DNA of 64,000 nt from Enoplosus armatus (Eukaryota; Chordata; Actinopteri; Centrarchiformes; Enoplosidae), in NCBI RefSeq assembly GCF_043641665.1, contig NC_092194.1, positions 18,229,298-18,293,297 on the forward strand, given 5' to 3'. The position numbers and the translations under genes were made by a program. The notes under the pieces were generated by a model that ran no database searches, had not been told where the DNA came from, and worked only from the letters and a program-made list of their open reading frames with translations. Each line of letters begins with the position of its first letter. Positions within the stretch are counted from its first letter, which is position 1. Positions 49,437 to 62,105 of this stretch are shown here, one piece after another.

Positions 49437-51770
49437 ACTTTGCGATATTGGCCATTCGTGACATGTTGAGGCCTTTATGTTGGCCAGCTGGTTTCTCGCT
49501 GCTAACAGAAGAAAACATTATTTTATTTTCTCAGTGATTCAGTTGGTTTGGACACATTTGATATCATTCTTAGTTTAGCTTTATTAGCCAACAGTGATTC
49601 CCTCTTATTGGGGTAAAAATGCCTTAAAGCTGAGAGTCTTAAACTCCACTGATGACGATGATGTTTGTTTTCACTTTATATGTTATAAAATACTTCAGTT
49701 CAGTATAAGAAGATTTGCGCAGGTATCTTCTTACAAAATAAGTCCCCTGATCAATACATATCGGGCTGCTTCATTAGCCGGGCGATACAGTGCATTAATA
49801 AATTATAGCATCAATATTGACATATTAATTTATATATTTGGGGATTTGGGGTCATTTTGTTGAAATATTGACTTTTTCTGAACTTTCTAATAATAACAAT
49901 ACTGCATGACATCCTCAGTAGCCACCACATATGTCATTGTATTATCAATATTGAGGTATTAAGTCAAAAGATGATGATGATGATGTGATATTTGATATAT
50001 AAAATATCACTGAGTTCCACTTCCTCATATTTCCTGAAGCAAAAAGTGGTTAGAAGTTGTGTAAATGGAGTTTAAGTGGGTTCACCCTCAACGATTTGTG
50101 GTTGAAGAGGTCGTCGTTGGGTTTAATTGAAATATGTCAAAGCTGAACTTCACCCTTAATTTAGATACGTCGGTTGCATTATGGCTCCTCTTAATTTCCT
50201 GGCCAGTTTTTGAGAACAACTTTGTCTTTTTCAGTTGATTTTAATACTTTCTGGTGGCTGCTGAACAGCCTCGATCAGACTCCGGTGACAGTCCGTCCCT
50301 ATATTCACAATTTAAAAAAAAAAAACAATCCTTAAAACGGTAATTAGTATGCAAATTGTTTTGTGTAGCTCCTAATTTGGGGTGTCGTGGCTCTAATGTT
50401 GGTACGCACACATAGAGAAATGGAGTCGTTCACTCTCCATCGCCTGACATGCAATTTGTGTTCAGATAGAAAATCAATTATTCAAATACAAAATCCTTGT
50501 GGGGTCACACACCTGAACGGTCTGTCTGAGTGCTTAAATGTAATCATTTTAATGAGCTTTACGTTATTGCTTAACACGACGTGGTTGTGTCTCTTAAAGG
50601 GTTTCTCTATCAATCAACCGATCAGTCAATCAATAAATCAATCCATCCCTATTGGCTATATTACCAGCATGTTTTGTAAGATTTTGTTAAAGGGGCACTC
50701 AACTGATTTCACTCGTGGAGTCAGACTGAGCTTGTAGCAGAAAGCATGTGTTGGGAACTGGGGATGTATTCACCAGTCAGGGAGGCTCCAGTGCATTATG
50801 GGAATTGTAGGTTCCAGCATTTTCCAGACCCCATTTACAGCTGGCATTAACCTGGATAAGGAGGTGGTCTGGTGTAAATGCAATTCGTGCAGCATGACCT
50901 CCTTTTTAAGAAAACAATCCACCCCGTGAGTTAAAAGGTCACCTAACTCCACGTTTTCTTCCTGGTTTCTGAACAGAAACTACATTTTGTAGGAGACAGT
51001 AGTTAGAAAGTCTCTCCTCACAAAAAGTGCCTTAAAAGTGAATGTCGTGCGTCCGTGGCTCCGTCGCTTTCCTTGATCTGGGAGGCGCCATGTTTGTTGA
51101 CAGCTCTGACTAATTTGCATTTTGAGATCTGATCACCATGCGAGCAGATATCAAGATAAAGAGAGTGCTCGTTAATACCAGGTGTAATTTCAAAGGGATC
51201 AGATGTAATTATCCAGATTATCCCGACACAGATCACACGTCAGCGGCGGGTGTAAAAGAGGAGGGGCTTTAAAGTCAGGATGCATCAACGAAAGCTGCTT
51301 TTATTGTGATTCTTTTTTAAATCCTGAAATTTGTGTAACACCACTACCCCTGTGTTTACCCAATGACGTGGTGTTGGGAAATGTAATTGCTGCTTGTGTT
51401 ATGTTCACAGGCAGTGCTTTTTTTTCCAAGGAAGTGCAACAGCAAAAGCACTTTGGTTAAGGTTAGGGAAAGATCGGCGTGTCAGTTAAATGTCAATGCA
51501 GTAAAGACATTGTGTGTCTTGCTTCAAGCCACTTTAGACTTTTTCTGTTTTAAAAAAAACCCACCGTCTTCTCCAAACCTTAACCAAGCGCTGTGGCTGA
51601 ACGTGACCTGAAAAAGTTTAGTTGCTATGAACGGATGCTGTATGAAAGAAATGAGAACCGTACGTGCTAGACACTTTAACAACATTTCCTCATTATGTTG
51701 ATAGAAAACGCAATCTGAATGGCATTAAGTTTCATTCAAAATGTATATGTTGCTGCAAATTAGTACTGTG

Positions 51771-51792
51771 TAGTAGTAGTAGTAGTAGTAGT
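51771..51792. repeat. (TAG)n trinucleotide repeat
   Basis: Seven TAG units are followed by degenerate AGTAGTRNT-like text to about 51905. Confidence 0.9.
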
Positions 51793-52437
51793 GATGGTCG
51801 TGGTAGTAGTCTGCAGCAGTATTCTTCGTGTTAGTACAGGCAGTATAGTAATGGAGTAATATTAATAACAGAAGCAGTAGAGGAAGTAATGGTGGTACTA
51901 GTAGCAACATTACGGCCGTAATTAGGTGAAATTCAAAGGTGAGGAATTCATTTCTACATGTACAAAGAATACATTTATCACATTAAAACTACTACTTAGA
52001 ATAGTGCAAGTATCTGATGTGTCTTTTGGGAGACCCGGAAATGAGCACAACTATGGTTTACAAGTACAAAATAATCTTTCCGAGCATGATTTTATTCAGC
52101 TCGTGAAATTTATACGTGTAATGGGAGAAGGCAGGAGGTAGTTAGCAGGCAATTGACTCCCTCTGTCCAGTGTGACTGTACGGCCTTGTATCTTTAAAAC
52201 GCTCTGTGTCACTCTGGTAGTTTGCTCTTGGATTTATGGGTATTTGGCTTGTTTGCCATTTTGTTGTACCTCTGTTTATCCTGGGTAGGCTGACTGAGCA
52301 CATTTACTCTTTTTCATCACTGTCCTCCTTCCATACTCCGATAACACACATGGAAACACAAGAGTCTCCAAGCGTCTGCATTAAAGCTGCAGGAAATCAC
52401 AGTGAAGTGTTGGAAGATAGGACATTTCATCTCATTT

Positions 52438-52995
52438 AAAGCTGCTGTAAACAGTACTTTTACATTAACAATGGATCACATGACTGCCTGTATGCCAAAG
52501 AGGTCGTTTGAAGTGATATAACCACAGACGATCATCACCCACCTCCCCTCAGCTCTGCGGAGCTTTGTAGCGTCTTTTAGCTCATTGTTTCAGGTTTAGT
52601 TTTTGTGGCCTTCATCTTGTCGTCATTGTGTCGTTTTCAGCTGTAGCAGGCAGTTGTTTTAAGAGGAAAAGCTCGAAAACCGACTGTACACGACATTCCC
52701 AGTACCAAACAGCAGACAGACAAAGTTAGCTCGCTAGCTGATAAACATAATGGAGAATTTAGCCACTAAAGAGCCACATATTTCCCTCAGGAGTTGGTGG
52801 AGACCAAAACAGAGTAAAAAGAAGAGTTAATATTAGATTTACATTCATCAGGTAGACAGAAACACGACTCCAAACGAATGCTAATGTTGCTCCGTGATGG
52901 ATGTGTAAATGTAGGGAACTGTTTGCCAATAAGTTGATAGTATGTTAATGTCGTGTTTACAGCTTATTTCCAGTGCCCCAACTGGCCAAGAAATC
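52438..52995. repeat. Dispersed repeat family 5, longest copy
   Basis: It starts AAAGCTGCTGTAAACAGTAC, passes TTAACAATGGATCACATGAC, GCGTCTTTTAGCTCATTGTT, CAGACAGACAAAGTTAGCTC and GGTAGACAGAAACACGACTC, and ends near CCCCAACTGGCCAAGAAAT. It is the best template for the family. At about 550 bp it has no long open frame and no obvious inverted termini. Confidence 0.8.
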
Positions 52996-54309
52996 CTGAA
53001 TCATGTTGCTTTTTAAATAGTGAGATTGACCCAGGGTATAAATGATTTTAGTAAACAAAATATGACTCAACACTTTGGATTTGGGATACTCCTTCTCTTG
53101 TTTATCACCTGTATATCACCAACAATTAAATGGCCAGTCATTTAATCATTCCCGTCCCTAGGTTGTAACATACCGAGAGGCTCTCTAGCCTCTAAATTCT
53201 GGATGCTTCATCTATTTCTGCCTCATTGCAGTTTCTGCTCGTCCACCCCAGCTAGCCACCATGCAATAAAGAAAAGACAGGGAGAAGCTAGCAGGTCAGC
53301 AGTGCTGCTGTGATTCTAAAACAGGAAGAAGCACTTCCTTTAGCCTGCCAGTGCTTTCACAAACCGTGTCCCTGCTGTCAGTCTTTCGTATTTTCATGAC
53401 GATAGAGGTTTATAGCTGTAATTTGAGTTTGATTGCACACATTTCTTCATTCCTCAAAGTTGACTCTTGTTGGTGAGTGTTAAAACTTTCAGACTGATTC
53501 AAAAGTACAAACAGCTGCAAAATTTTCAGGCTCAACTTTTCTTTCATTAAGTTACAACTTTGTCACTCAATTATCTCCCTGTTGTTTTTGTTTGTGCTCA
53601 GCGCTGTCGGTTCTCACAGGGATTGCATAGCTGGCTCCTGTCCATATAAATGGCTCTGCTGATTCAGTTAAATTTAAGTTCCTTGTCTCCCTCTTCTGCT
53701 GCTGTTTGCTGTCATCCTTTTTTTTCTATCCTCCAGATCAGTGTGCTGCTCTGCAATCAACAATCTTTTTTTTTCATTTCAAGCTCAGCTCCATTTTTAA
53801 GTTTGATCTCCTCTAAAAACAGCACTTCCTGAACGAGATCTTTCAGAATATTATTGAGGTTATGATGCCTCAAAATACATCATAATGATACTGCCAGTGA
53901 TGCAATTATTTCTACCTATGAACCATTAAATTAGAAATATTAGGAATAATGTATTCCAGAATGGATTAATTGGTTGTGTTCATGCCTGAGTTTACACACA
54001 AGAAGGTGATATAAACTTTACCAGTTTATTTGCTGACATTGTGTGTGTTGACACTGCTCAGGTTCCAGAGACAATATTAGGCATTTATATTGGTGTGAGT
54101 GCTTTAAATACACCAGCTCCTGTTTGACTATCCACACGTCCATTGAACATTTTGTCAGCTATCCCAACTGGCCAGTGGTCCGTCTGGATGATAGACGACA
54201 TTTCCAAAAATATCACCTGGGATTTCAAGTAGTCGGAGTTATTTTAAGTCTTCAGATCCAGTGTACTGCGCAAGAGTTAAATCAAATAAGAAATTTGCAT
54301 TACACAGCA

Positions 54310-54425
54310 TAACATATGCCATTTAATGGATGCTTTTATCCAAAGTGCTTGAAGTGCCATGAGTGCGTACTGTACACATTTTAGTGCGGGCGGCCCCAGA
54401 GGTAATCAACCCTTTAACCATGAAT
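54310..54425. repeat. SINE-like conserved fish repeat
   Basis: GCCATTTAATGGATGCTTTT, ATCCAAAGTGCTTGAAGTGC and GGGCGGCCCCAGAGGTAATC match, with decay, the widespread fish repeat with TTATCCAAAG and GGTGGCCCC boxes, whose minus strand contains a tRNA-like B box. Confidence 0.6.
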
Positions 54426-55715
54426 CAGAACACAAGAGTGCACTTTTAAAGTACAAAATGTAGAAAGACTCGAGCTACATTTGGCTCAACAAAAGCAAAG
54501 GGAAACAAGTGTTGCAGTAATAAAAGATTGTAATCCTCCAGTGAATTCAGGACAGAATGATTAACTTACAGTCTGTATCTCTCTGAAGAGATAATTCTAA
54601 TTCAGACTAAACTGCCTGTTCGTCTCAGGGGCCCAAAGGTGTGGTGAAGGCTGCAGAAAGGCCCCACCCATCCTCCTGAACCGCTAAATAATCACAGGTA
54701 CCTCTGAGAAGACAGCCTCTGTAATAAATCCACTGCGTTATGTCTTACAGCAGCTCACATCTTCTAGGTTTGGTGTGGTTAACTGTTCTTCATGCTCCCA
54801 TTGCCTCTGGCCTCAGCTGTTAGCATCAAAAGAATTGTCAAGTCCTATCTCATAAGAGCTGAAGAGGTGCGTAAGATGCTTAGCCTGAGCTTTTATGAAT
54901 TCGGACAATGTCTGCATTGTTTTTGTAATGCTGCTCTCTCTTGCGGAAGTGGTAAGTGTGCATTTAGGGCTCAGTATATAATGAATTTGGACGGGATATC
55001 CGTACCCTTTGTTTCAGTTCGCCTCTTGACGGTCTCCTGCCTCCCCTCTGCTGTTTTTTTGCCAATGCGACATTTTGGACAGTGCTTAGTTTGGCAACAT
55101 TGCACGCCATGCTGAGCGAGCTGTTTGGTTCAGAGCTGCGTATTACCCCTGAGATTTCAGACAATCACGCTCAAATCCACGTTATTGGGCGCACACATCC
55201 ACATCTAAACTGAAACTTTATGATTGGAAATGAGCCCACAGGCTGTGATTTTATTAAATTATGTTATCTACATTGTTCACACAGTGGTTTACAGACCTCT
55301 CAGCATGGGGAAGTATTTTCCAGTCCGCCTCTCATAGATAACACAAAGGTCTCCTGACTGTGCTGTTTGTAAAGGAGGAGGCAGAAACTCATTGAAGTCT
55401 TACTGAAGGGTAGTGGGATAACTTGAATTCTCCTTTTCTTGTTTCAGACACAGCGTGTGTTTCTATCTGTGAAATGCAAACACACAATATTTCACACTGC
55501 TCATTAAACTTGGGATTTATTAATTAAGTACAATAAATATTTATTGAGCCATAGATGCATTTATCTGGTAAAAAGATACAAAGCCACATGATGCAATTGT
55601 TTAACCACTGTCTGAATGTTGTTTCTGTCACATGAGAGTAAACTCTTTGTGTCTTGTAATAATGGTATAATATAACATCCGTATAATCACTTTTGTTTGT
55701 GTCTGTTGTGTTTAG

Positions 55716-57583
55716 GTGGTGGGTGGAGAAAGAGCACAGCCCAGTGCTGGATCCCAGAGGGACTGTCAGTGTGGTAAGGACCCTTGAGACGAAGGAGGGT
55801 GCATGGAGGGTTCAAGGCCTGTAAAGCCAGGGTCATCAGCCTGCCTCTGGTTGGGGCTGGTCTCTGTGACTGTAGCCTTCCTTTGTACAGAAGCCCGGAC
55901 CACTCCGAGCCCTCTGCTCAGCCCCAGCAATGCAACCTGCGCGGGAAACTCCAAGTGTCTTCCAGGGATCATCCTGCCCATCTGGTACCCGGAGGATCCC
56001 TCCATGGGGGACAAGATCGCACGGGTCATTGTGTATTTTGTGGCAATGATATACATGTTTCTTGGAGTGTCCATCATTGCCGACCGCTTCATGGCGGCCA
56101 TTGAGGTCATCACCTCCCAGGAGAGGGAAATTGTCATCAAAAGGCCCAATGGGGAAACAACCACCACCACGATCCGGGTGTGGAATGAAACGGTCTCAAA
56201 CCTGACCCTCATGGCCTTGGGCTCATCCGCCCCTGAGATTCTGCTCTCTGTAATTGAGGTTTGTGGACATGAGTTCAAATCCGGTGAGCTCGGGCCCGCC
56301 ACAATTGTCGGCAGTGCAGCCTTCAATATGTTTGTCATCATCGGCCTCTGTGTGTCTGTCATTCCCCAAGGAGAGGTACGCAAGGTCAAACACCTCAGAG
56401 TGTTCTTCGTCACTGCAGGCTGGAGCATCTTTGCTTACATCTGGCTCTACATGATTCTGGCTGTGTTTTCTCCCAACGTAGTCCAGGTCTGGGAGGGTCT
56501 ACTCACGCTGGCCTTCTTCCCCATATGTGTACTCCTTGCCTGGGTAGCAGACAGACGACTGCTCTTCTACAAGTTCATGCACAAGAAGTATCGCCACGAT
56601 AAGCACAGAGGTGTCATCATCGAGACGGAGGCTGAACGCTCTAAGGGGATTGAGATGGACGGCAAGATGGTCAACTCTCACTTCATGGACGGAGGTGCGG
56701 CAAGCAATCTTATTGGTTTGATCGAGAGCAAAGAGGTGGACGAGTCCCGACGCGATATGATCCGCATCTTGAAAGACCTGAAGCAGAAGCACCCAGAGAA
56801 AGAGCTGGATCAGCTGGTCGAGATGGCCAACTACTACGCTCTGTCGCACCAGCAAAAGAGCCGTGCCTTCTACCGCATCCAAGCTACACGCATGATGACA
56901 GGCGCGGGAAACATCCTGAAGAAACACGTCGCGGAGCAGGCGAAGAAGAGCGTCAGCGTGCAGGAGGTGCATGTGGAGGAGCCAGAGGAGTATGTGTCTC
57001 GAATTGCGTTTGAGCCTGCTGTCTACCAGTGCCTCGAGAATTGTGGCGCCGCCATTCTGACCATCACCAGAAAGGGTGGCGACATCAACAAGACGATCTA
57101 CGTGGATTATAAGACAGAGGACGGCTCGGCGAACGCCGGGGCCGACTACGAGTTCACAGAGGGTACAGTCGTGTTCAAACCGGGAGAGATGTTCAAGGAA
57201 ATAAACATTGGCATCATAGACGACGACATCTTTGAAGAGGACGAGCACTTTTTTGTGCGGCTCAGTAATCTGCGTGTCCTGGAGACTGAGGACGAGGTGC
57301 TGTCCGCCAACAGTCTCCCGTACCCAAAGGCCATGCTGGGCTTCCCCACCGTGGCCACTGTGACCATTCTGGATGACGATCATTCAGGCATCTTCACCTT
57401 CGAGAGCAACTCGGTGCACGTCAGTGAGAGCATCCGCATTATGGAAGTGAAAGTGCTAAGGACTTCCGGAGCAAGGGGGACGGTCATTGTGCCTTATCGC
57501 ACCGTGGAGGGACTCGCCAAAGGAGGAGGGGAGGACTTTGAAGACACCTACGGAGAGCTTGAGTTCAAAAACGATGAGACCTG
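55716..57583 (+). CDS. slc8a3: Sodium/calcium exchanger 3 (NCX3), coding exon 2 (5' part of gene)
   Basis: NCX3 exports calcium across the plasma membrane in exchange for sodium, mainly in brain and skeletal muscle. The exon starts after TTTAG at 55715, has about 87 nt of 5' UTR, ATG at 55803 and a donor ACCTG|GTAAGA after 57583. That gives 593 codons plus two bases. Residues 1-32 form a signal peptide and Asn-43 (NAT) is a glycosylation site. Membrane segments lie at about 71-92, 130-150, 163-187, 198-222 and 226-248, with the alpha-1 repeat motif GSSAPEILLS at 140-149. The XIP-like basic segment RRLLFYKFMHKKYRHDKHRG is at 251-270. CBD1 spans about 396-526, with Ca ligands in IIDDDIFEEDEHF and ILDDDHSG; CBD2 begins at 527. 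KEVDESRR and the linkage to cox16 favour slc8a3 over slc8a1. The later cassette exons, CBD2 end and alpha-2 repeat lie beyond the window. Confidence 0.95.
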
Positions 57584-58125
57584 GTAAGACAGCAACTCTT
57601 CTTTTCTCATGGGCAGTTGCTTTTTTATTAATGTGAGTGTTGGCGATCTATTGTTGGCTATTGCCTGATTTTTAATCAACCAAGGTTATTGAAAATGAAG
57701 TTCACTTAAAGCCATAAATAAGTTGTGTTCTTTGTGTGCTTGTTTTTGCATTCATTTGATTTGTGAAACCTGAAACGATTGCAACAGTATATATGATATG
57801 ATAGCTAGCTTCAAAGCTATTCAACAGTCTGCCTTTGGTACAAAGATGTTGTCTTCGTTGGCCCTTGACATCATTTAATTTGGAACATACTTTGATAACC
57901 TATTCATGTGCTGCGTGCGCTCATCACTCTCTGAATTTTAAATGCTTTTTTCTTTACATGGTTAGACAGCGTACCCTCTCATCTGAGCGTGCACTCTATA
58001 TCCCCTTGTTTTCCTGTCAAGAGATTTTGCTCTCATCAGAGCGCAATCCTGTGTGTGTCGCATGCAATGGGGATTCAACTTTGGGATTCGTCACACAACT
58101 GTGGAAACAGGAAGTCCTTAAGTAA

Positions 58126-58144
58126 CCCCCCCCCCCCCCCCCCC
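58126..58144. repeat. Poly-C run of 19
   Basis: A homopolymer lies in slc8a3 intron 2, followed by GCACGCGC. Confidence 0.95.
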
Positions 58145-59616
58145 GCACGCGCTTCTCTAATCCCTGACGCTTTTGTTTTGTCGAACTCTGGATTTTTTTT
58201 ATCTTTTTCTTTTTTTTTTTTTATTGTTTCAGTGTCATGTCTGCTTCAATTTAAAAAGAAAGCAGTATGGAACAATAGGAACAGGATAACAGAGAGAGAG
58301 AGAGTAAATTACAACAACGAATGTCAAAGGCCAGGCTCAGACCCATGTAATAATCAGTACATGGCAGGCTTTTAGGTGAGTAGGCAGACTGTGACATGAT
58401 GAGTGACAAGACTGGAGGTTTGATTCCTTCTGGGGGCAGCCATGATAAAAAAAACGTGCAGTTTGGTGGTAAGCGTCTGTGAGTAATAGTGATGTTTTAT
58501 TTAAATTGAGTATGTTATGTCGCCTTGTTAGCTGTACCATCTGTGTACAATACTGCAGTAAAACACATAGACTGACAAGGTTGAGGCTGAGTGGGCATAT
58601 TTGGCAGTGTTGCAGTAATAGCAACACACTGTACTGTAGTACAAATAGCATTGGGGCCATGTATTGTATCAGACTGCAGCCTATTGTCCCATGCATGTAA
58701 GGCAGTGCTCTGGGATACTGGCATGTGTACAGAACTACGCCTCTTGAGAAATATTGATTTGTTTATTTCACAGCTTGCATCCGCTTGCATCTCACACATT
58801 GGTCTGCAGGCACTGAATCAAAGTGACATGCGTCTCTGATATCCCCTTCCCCCACCAATCAGGACCCTCTCAGCGTGCTGTGGCTCACTGGCAGGGTCTG
58901 TGCTCCAGGGTGTGGGTTCCTGAGGGCTGAGGCTGCCCAGGAGACCGGCGGCGGGGGAATGAGTGTCGGGTGATCAGCATGCTCTTGGGGCCAGCTGAGC
59001 TCTCAGGGTTTCACTTGATTTATGTGAGGGATGCTTTATGGGCCAGGCCTGACGGCTGCCAGGGGAGTAGAGGGGAGAGACGTGGAGAGGGACTATCATC
59101 ATGAGGCTGCTGTGATGTTGTTGGCGTTGTGAGGGAATGCTGGTCTATCGATCTGTTCATTGTATTGCGCATCGCTCTGCGAGTTAGATGTTCTTACAGT
59201 GCAGCGCCGCTCTGTTGTGGGACACGCTGCGAATTGATAAATGCTGGTAGCGATCTGGGAGAACAATCAGGCTGTATGGTCAAAGTATTATTGTTTCAGA
59301 ACATTTTTGATAGAACAGTAAGGAGGCGCGTTAAAGAGATTATACAACTATATCAGTGTCTTAATCTTACATTTCGGAGAAGTGGAAAATGTGAGTTGAT
59401 AAATAGTTGCAATGTGGGAGAAGAATCAGACTTTATTGCCAAATAAATAATGCGTCTGAGAATTTCATAGAAAACTAGGGACCTGTGTTAAAGAGATCTA
59501 GTCACCCCTCTTATTCAGTCGTGTCAATTCCCTCATCATGCATTTCATAAATTGAAAACTACTGACACTGAATTGATAACACTTCTGGAAGAAGAATCTG
59601 AATGTTCAATGAAAGT

Positions 59617-59748
59617 GCTTTAAAAGATCGAGGAGTAGTTCGACATTTGGGGAAATATTCTCATACCACTCGGTATCAATCCTCTCATCTACAGCTCAGC
59701 AAGAAAGGGAATAAGAATATTTCCCAAAATGTCGAACTATTCCTTTAA
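59617..59748. repeat. Foldback repeat family 1, copy G (minimal)
   Basis: A 130-bp hairpin-capable unit: AGTAGTTCGACATTTGGGGA on the left pairs with TTCCCAAAATGTCGAACTAT on the right, with almost all of the internal sequence missing. It shows the terminal inverted repeats of the family clearly. Confidence 0.85.
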
Positions 59749-60349
59749 ACCGTCTTAAACCAGCGAGAAGTCGTACGAGGTAGATGTAGGCTGAACATCA
59801 TCCATATATCTGATTTTAGAAACGCCTCTATTATCCATCGAGGACGTGAAGATTTATTATTTAATCAAAACACTGCATGTCGATGAATTGTTCGGTTAAA
59901 TGCCGGGCCAAAGGTCATAATGTCTGACCTTTTGATCCTTTTAGCAAGAATTAAAATCATATTGTTGCTATAAAATCTGTTGTAAATGTAAACTCATTGA
60001 CGTTGCAAAGAAGAGGCTGTGAGCTTACAAAGAAAAAACATAATGTGATAACTAAATAATAAGTGTCAAAATCACCATCTGTGGAATAAATGGAAATGGT
60101 CTTGTTGACAGAGTGTGTAGTCATATTGAAAATGTGCAGTTTTATAGTCCACACTGACACACAGGAAACAAACTAACAAGATGTGACTTTTACTGCAAAG
60201 GGACAGCACAAGACATATTGTGGATATTAAACTAAACTTACACAGTCGGTGTTGATTAATGTACTCGCTGCAGAGTGATGATAAATGTTATATGGTTTCT
60301 CAAAACATACAGGACATTATTCAGTTGAGCGGTTAAAACATTGGAAATT

Positions 60350-61200
60350 GTCCACATGCATGAACACGCTCGAGTATTAATATGAAAGTCTCTCCTTCCC
60401 CCTTCAGAGACTTTTGGATCTTTTGTAGAAATGGCAGACTGCTGTTACAGAACTCCCAACAAATCTCCAGAAATTTCCATAATTACACTCGGATAGTGAT
60501 GAATTAGATTCTGTGTGCATTCATGAAAAAGCAAAAAGACAAAGAGGAGCAGTGGAAGTGACAGCTTCATCCAGAAGCATACCAGAAGATTCATGAGAAC
60601 ATTTCCATACACAAAACAAAGGGGATAAATGTGTAGAATATTCACTAAAGGCATAATTACAATGATGTTTCTTCTGCTGCCTTGAAAGCTCTCCTCGGGG
60701 AAGTTTTCACACTCGCAACATGAAAGAATGCAGAATTAATTTGCCTTCACATTCATATTCAGACTCTAGCGTGTATGGAAATTGACAATGGAAATGTTAC
60801 GTTTATTTTCATAGTGCATAGATGTCGAACTAACAGAAGGATTCCCTCCTTGGCACATGGTTAAAACAGACTTCCTTCCCGCTGCAGGGCAGAGTGTGCT
60901 CCCTGTCTAAAGGGCAAGGGCTTTTTCTGATGTCCTTTAGGACAATTAGACCACATAATGCTCTTCCTTTCTCTCGCCCCCTGTTTTACGAGGCATTGAC
61001 TCTCAATCTCTTCTGACACACTTTAGGCCCATTGTTATCAACCAGAGTGGAAACTTATTACAGTCCTAATCTGGAGCTCTGGAATACATCACTCCAATTC
61101 TTAGCCAGACAATAGTTCTCAGCATGAAGGATGAAGTTTAATAGTTTCCTTGGTGGCTGTGCTTCTGCTCCGAGCTAACGGATATGAACCTCATCCAGCC
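60350..61200. promoter_or_regulatory. Repeat-poor block in slc8a3 intron 2, possible conserved non-coding DNA
   Basis: The stretch lacks the dispersed repeats. It includes AT-rich homeodomain-like words (ATTAATATGAAAG, ATGAATTAGATTC, GGACAATTAGACC, CCATTGTTATCAACC). The call rests on texture only. Confidence 0.25.
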
Positions 61201-61402
61201 ACCGCGAGCTTCTTAAAAGTGCACTTCATGGCGGTCAAAGCTATAAAGTTAAAGAGTGCTTCCTAATAGGCTAGGCTAGGCTAACAGGGACACATTTTGG
61301 GGTGGCACAGATCAGTGGTTCCCAACCTTTTTGACGTGTGACACTTAAAATGAGAATCAACCCGTCGTCACAAGTTACAGCCTCAGTGTAGACATGGGAG
61401 CA

Positions 61403-61722
61403 GGGCTGCGACTAACGATTACTTTCGATCGATTTTTACTGCTTAATGTGTTGATTATTTGTTTGACTAATCAATTAATCATTTCAAACAACAAAATCAG
61501 TCAGAAAACAGTGAAAATAGCCCAAGGTGATGTGTTCAAATTGCTTGTTTTGTCAGACCAACAGTCCAGAACCCAAAGATATTCAATTTACAATAACATA
61601 AAACAGAGAAACGCAGCAAATTCTTACATTTCAGAAGCTGGAGACAGAAAAGCATTTCTGCAGAAAAAACAACTCAAATGATTAATTGATTATCAAAATG
61701 TTTTGACTCAACTAACTTCAGC
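61403..61722. repeat. Repeat family 2, near-complete copy inside the MITE
   Basis: GGGCTGCGACTAACGATTAC, TTGCTTGTTTTGTCAGACCA, CAAAGATATTCAATTTACAA and TCAGAAGCTGGAGACAGAAA align with the copy at 14508-14855. Confidence 0.75.
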
Positions 61723-61837
61723 ACAACATAAGAATGATTTTCCCTTCTCATGCTGTTTAATTTGAAGGTTTTTTAGAGGTGTGAAGAGGTGAAAGTATTT
61801 CACATAAAAAAAGGCAAAACATTTGAGAAAAGTCAAA

Positions 61838-62105
61838 GCTACTGCTGCAACGTTCAAGTCGATCAATCCAGTAGTCGATCAACAGTTATTTCAGCGTCTA
61901 CTCCTGACAATCCATTCATTATTTTCAGTCATTGTCTGGTTCCAGCTTCTCCAATGTGATATCTTGCTGGTTTTCTTATTCTTATTCTACAATTTAAACG
62001 GAATATCTTTGTTTTGGACTTTTAGTTGGATAAAATAAGATTTCAATATTTTCTACAAAATAAAATAAAATAATCAGTAGTTAAAATAATCTTTAGTTGC
62101 AGCCT
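61838..62105. repeat. Repeat family 2, second copy inside the MITE
   Basis: ACTGCTGCAACGTTCAAGTC, CCAGTAGTCGATCAACAG and TTCCAGCTTCTCCAATGTGA are on the left. AAATAATCTTTAGTTGCAGC closes the element. Confidence 0.75.

Larger units (their letters stand above)
48257..55715 (+). other. slc8a3 intron 1 (inferred)
   Basis: This 7.5 kb stretch lies between the candidate non-coding exon 1 and coding exon 2. It includes repeat family 2 (49217-49436), a (TAG)n run (51771-51792), a family 5 repeat (52438-52995), a SINE-like remnant (54310-54425) and a possible unclassified repeat at about 50750-51240. That last one has TTATGGGAATTGTAGGTTCC and two similar GGTGTAAATG/CCAGGTGTAAT parts. No exon was recognised. 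Confidence 0.55.

Noticed and set aside
55766..56428. 220-codon open frame on the minus strand over slc8a3 exon 2
   Set aside because: It is antisense to a clearly coding exon with a family match; its own translation has no recognisable features.
56499..57383. 294-codon open frame on the minus strand over slc8a3 exon 2
   Set aside because: It shadows the coding strand through codon bias; composition is explained by the exchanger frame.
58605..58630. Small hairpin GTGTTGC-loop-GCAACAC in slc8a3 intron 2
   Set aside because: A 7-bp stem is too short for a miRNA precursor and is expected by chance.
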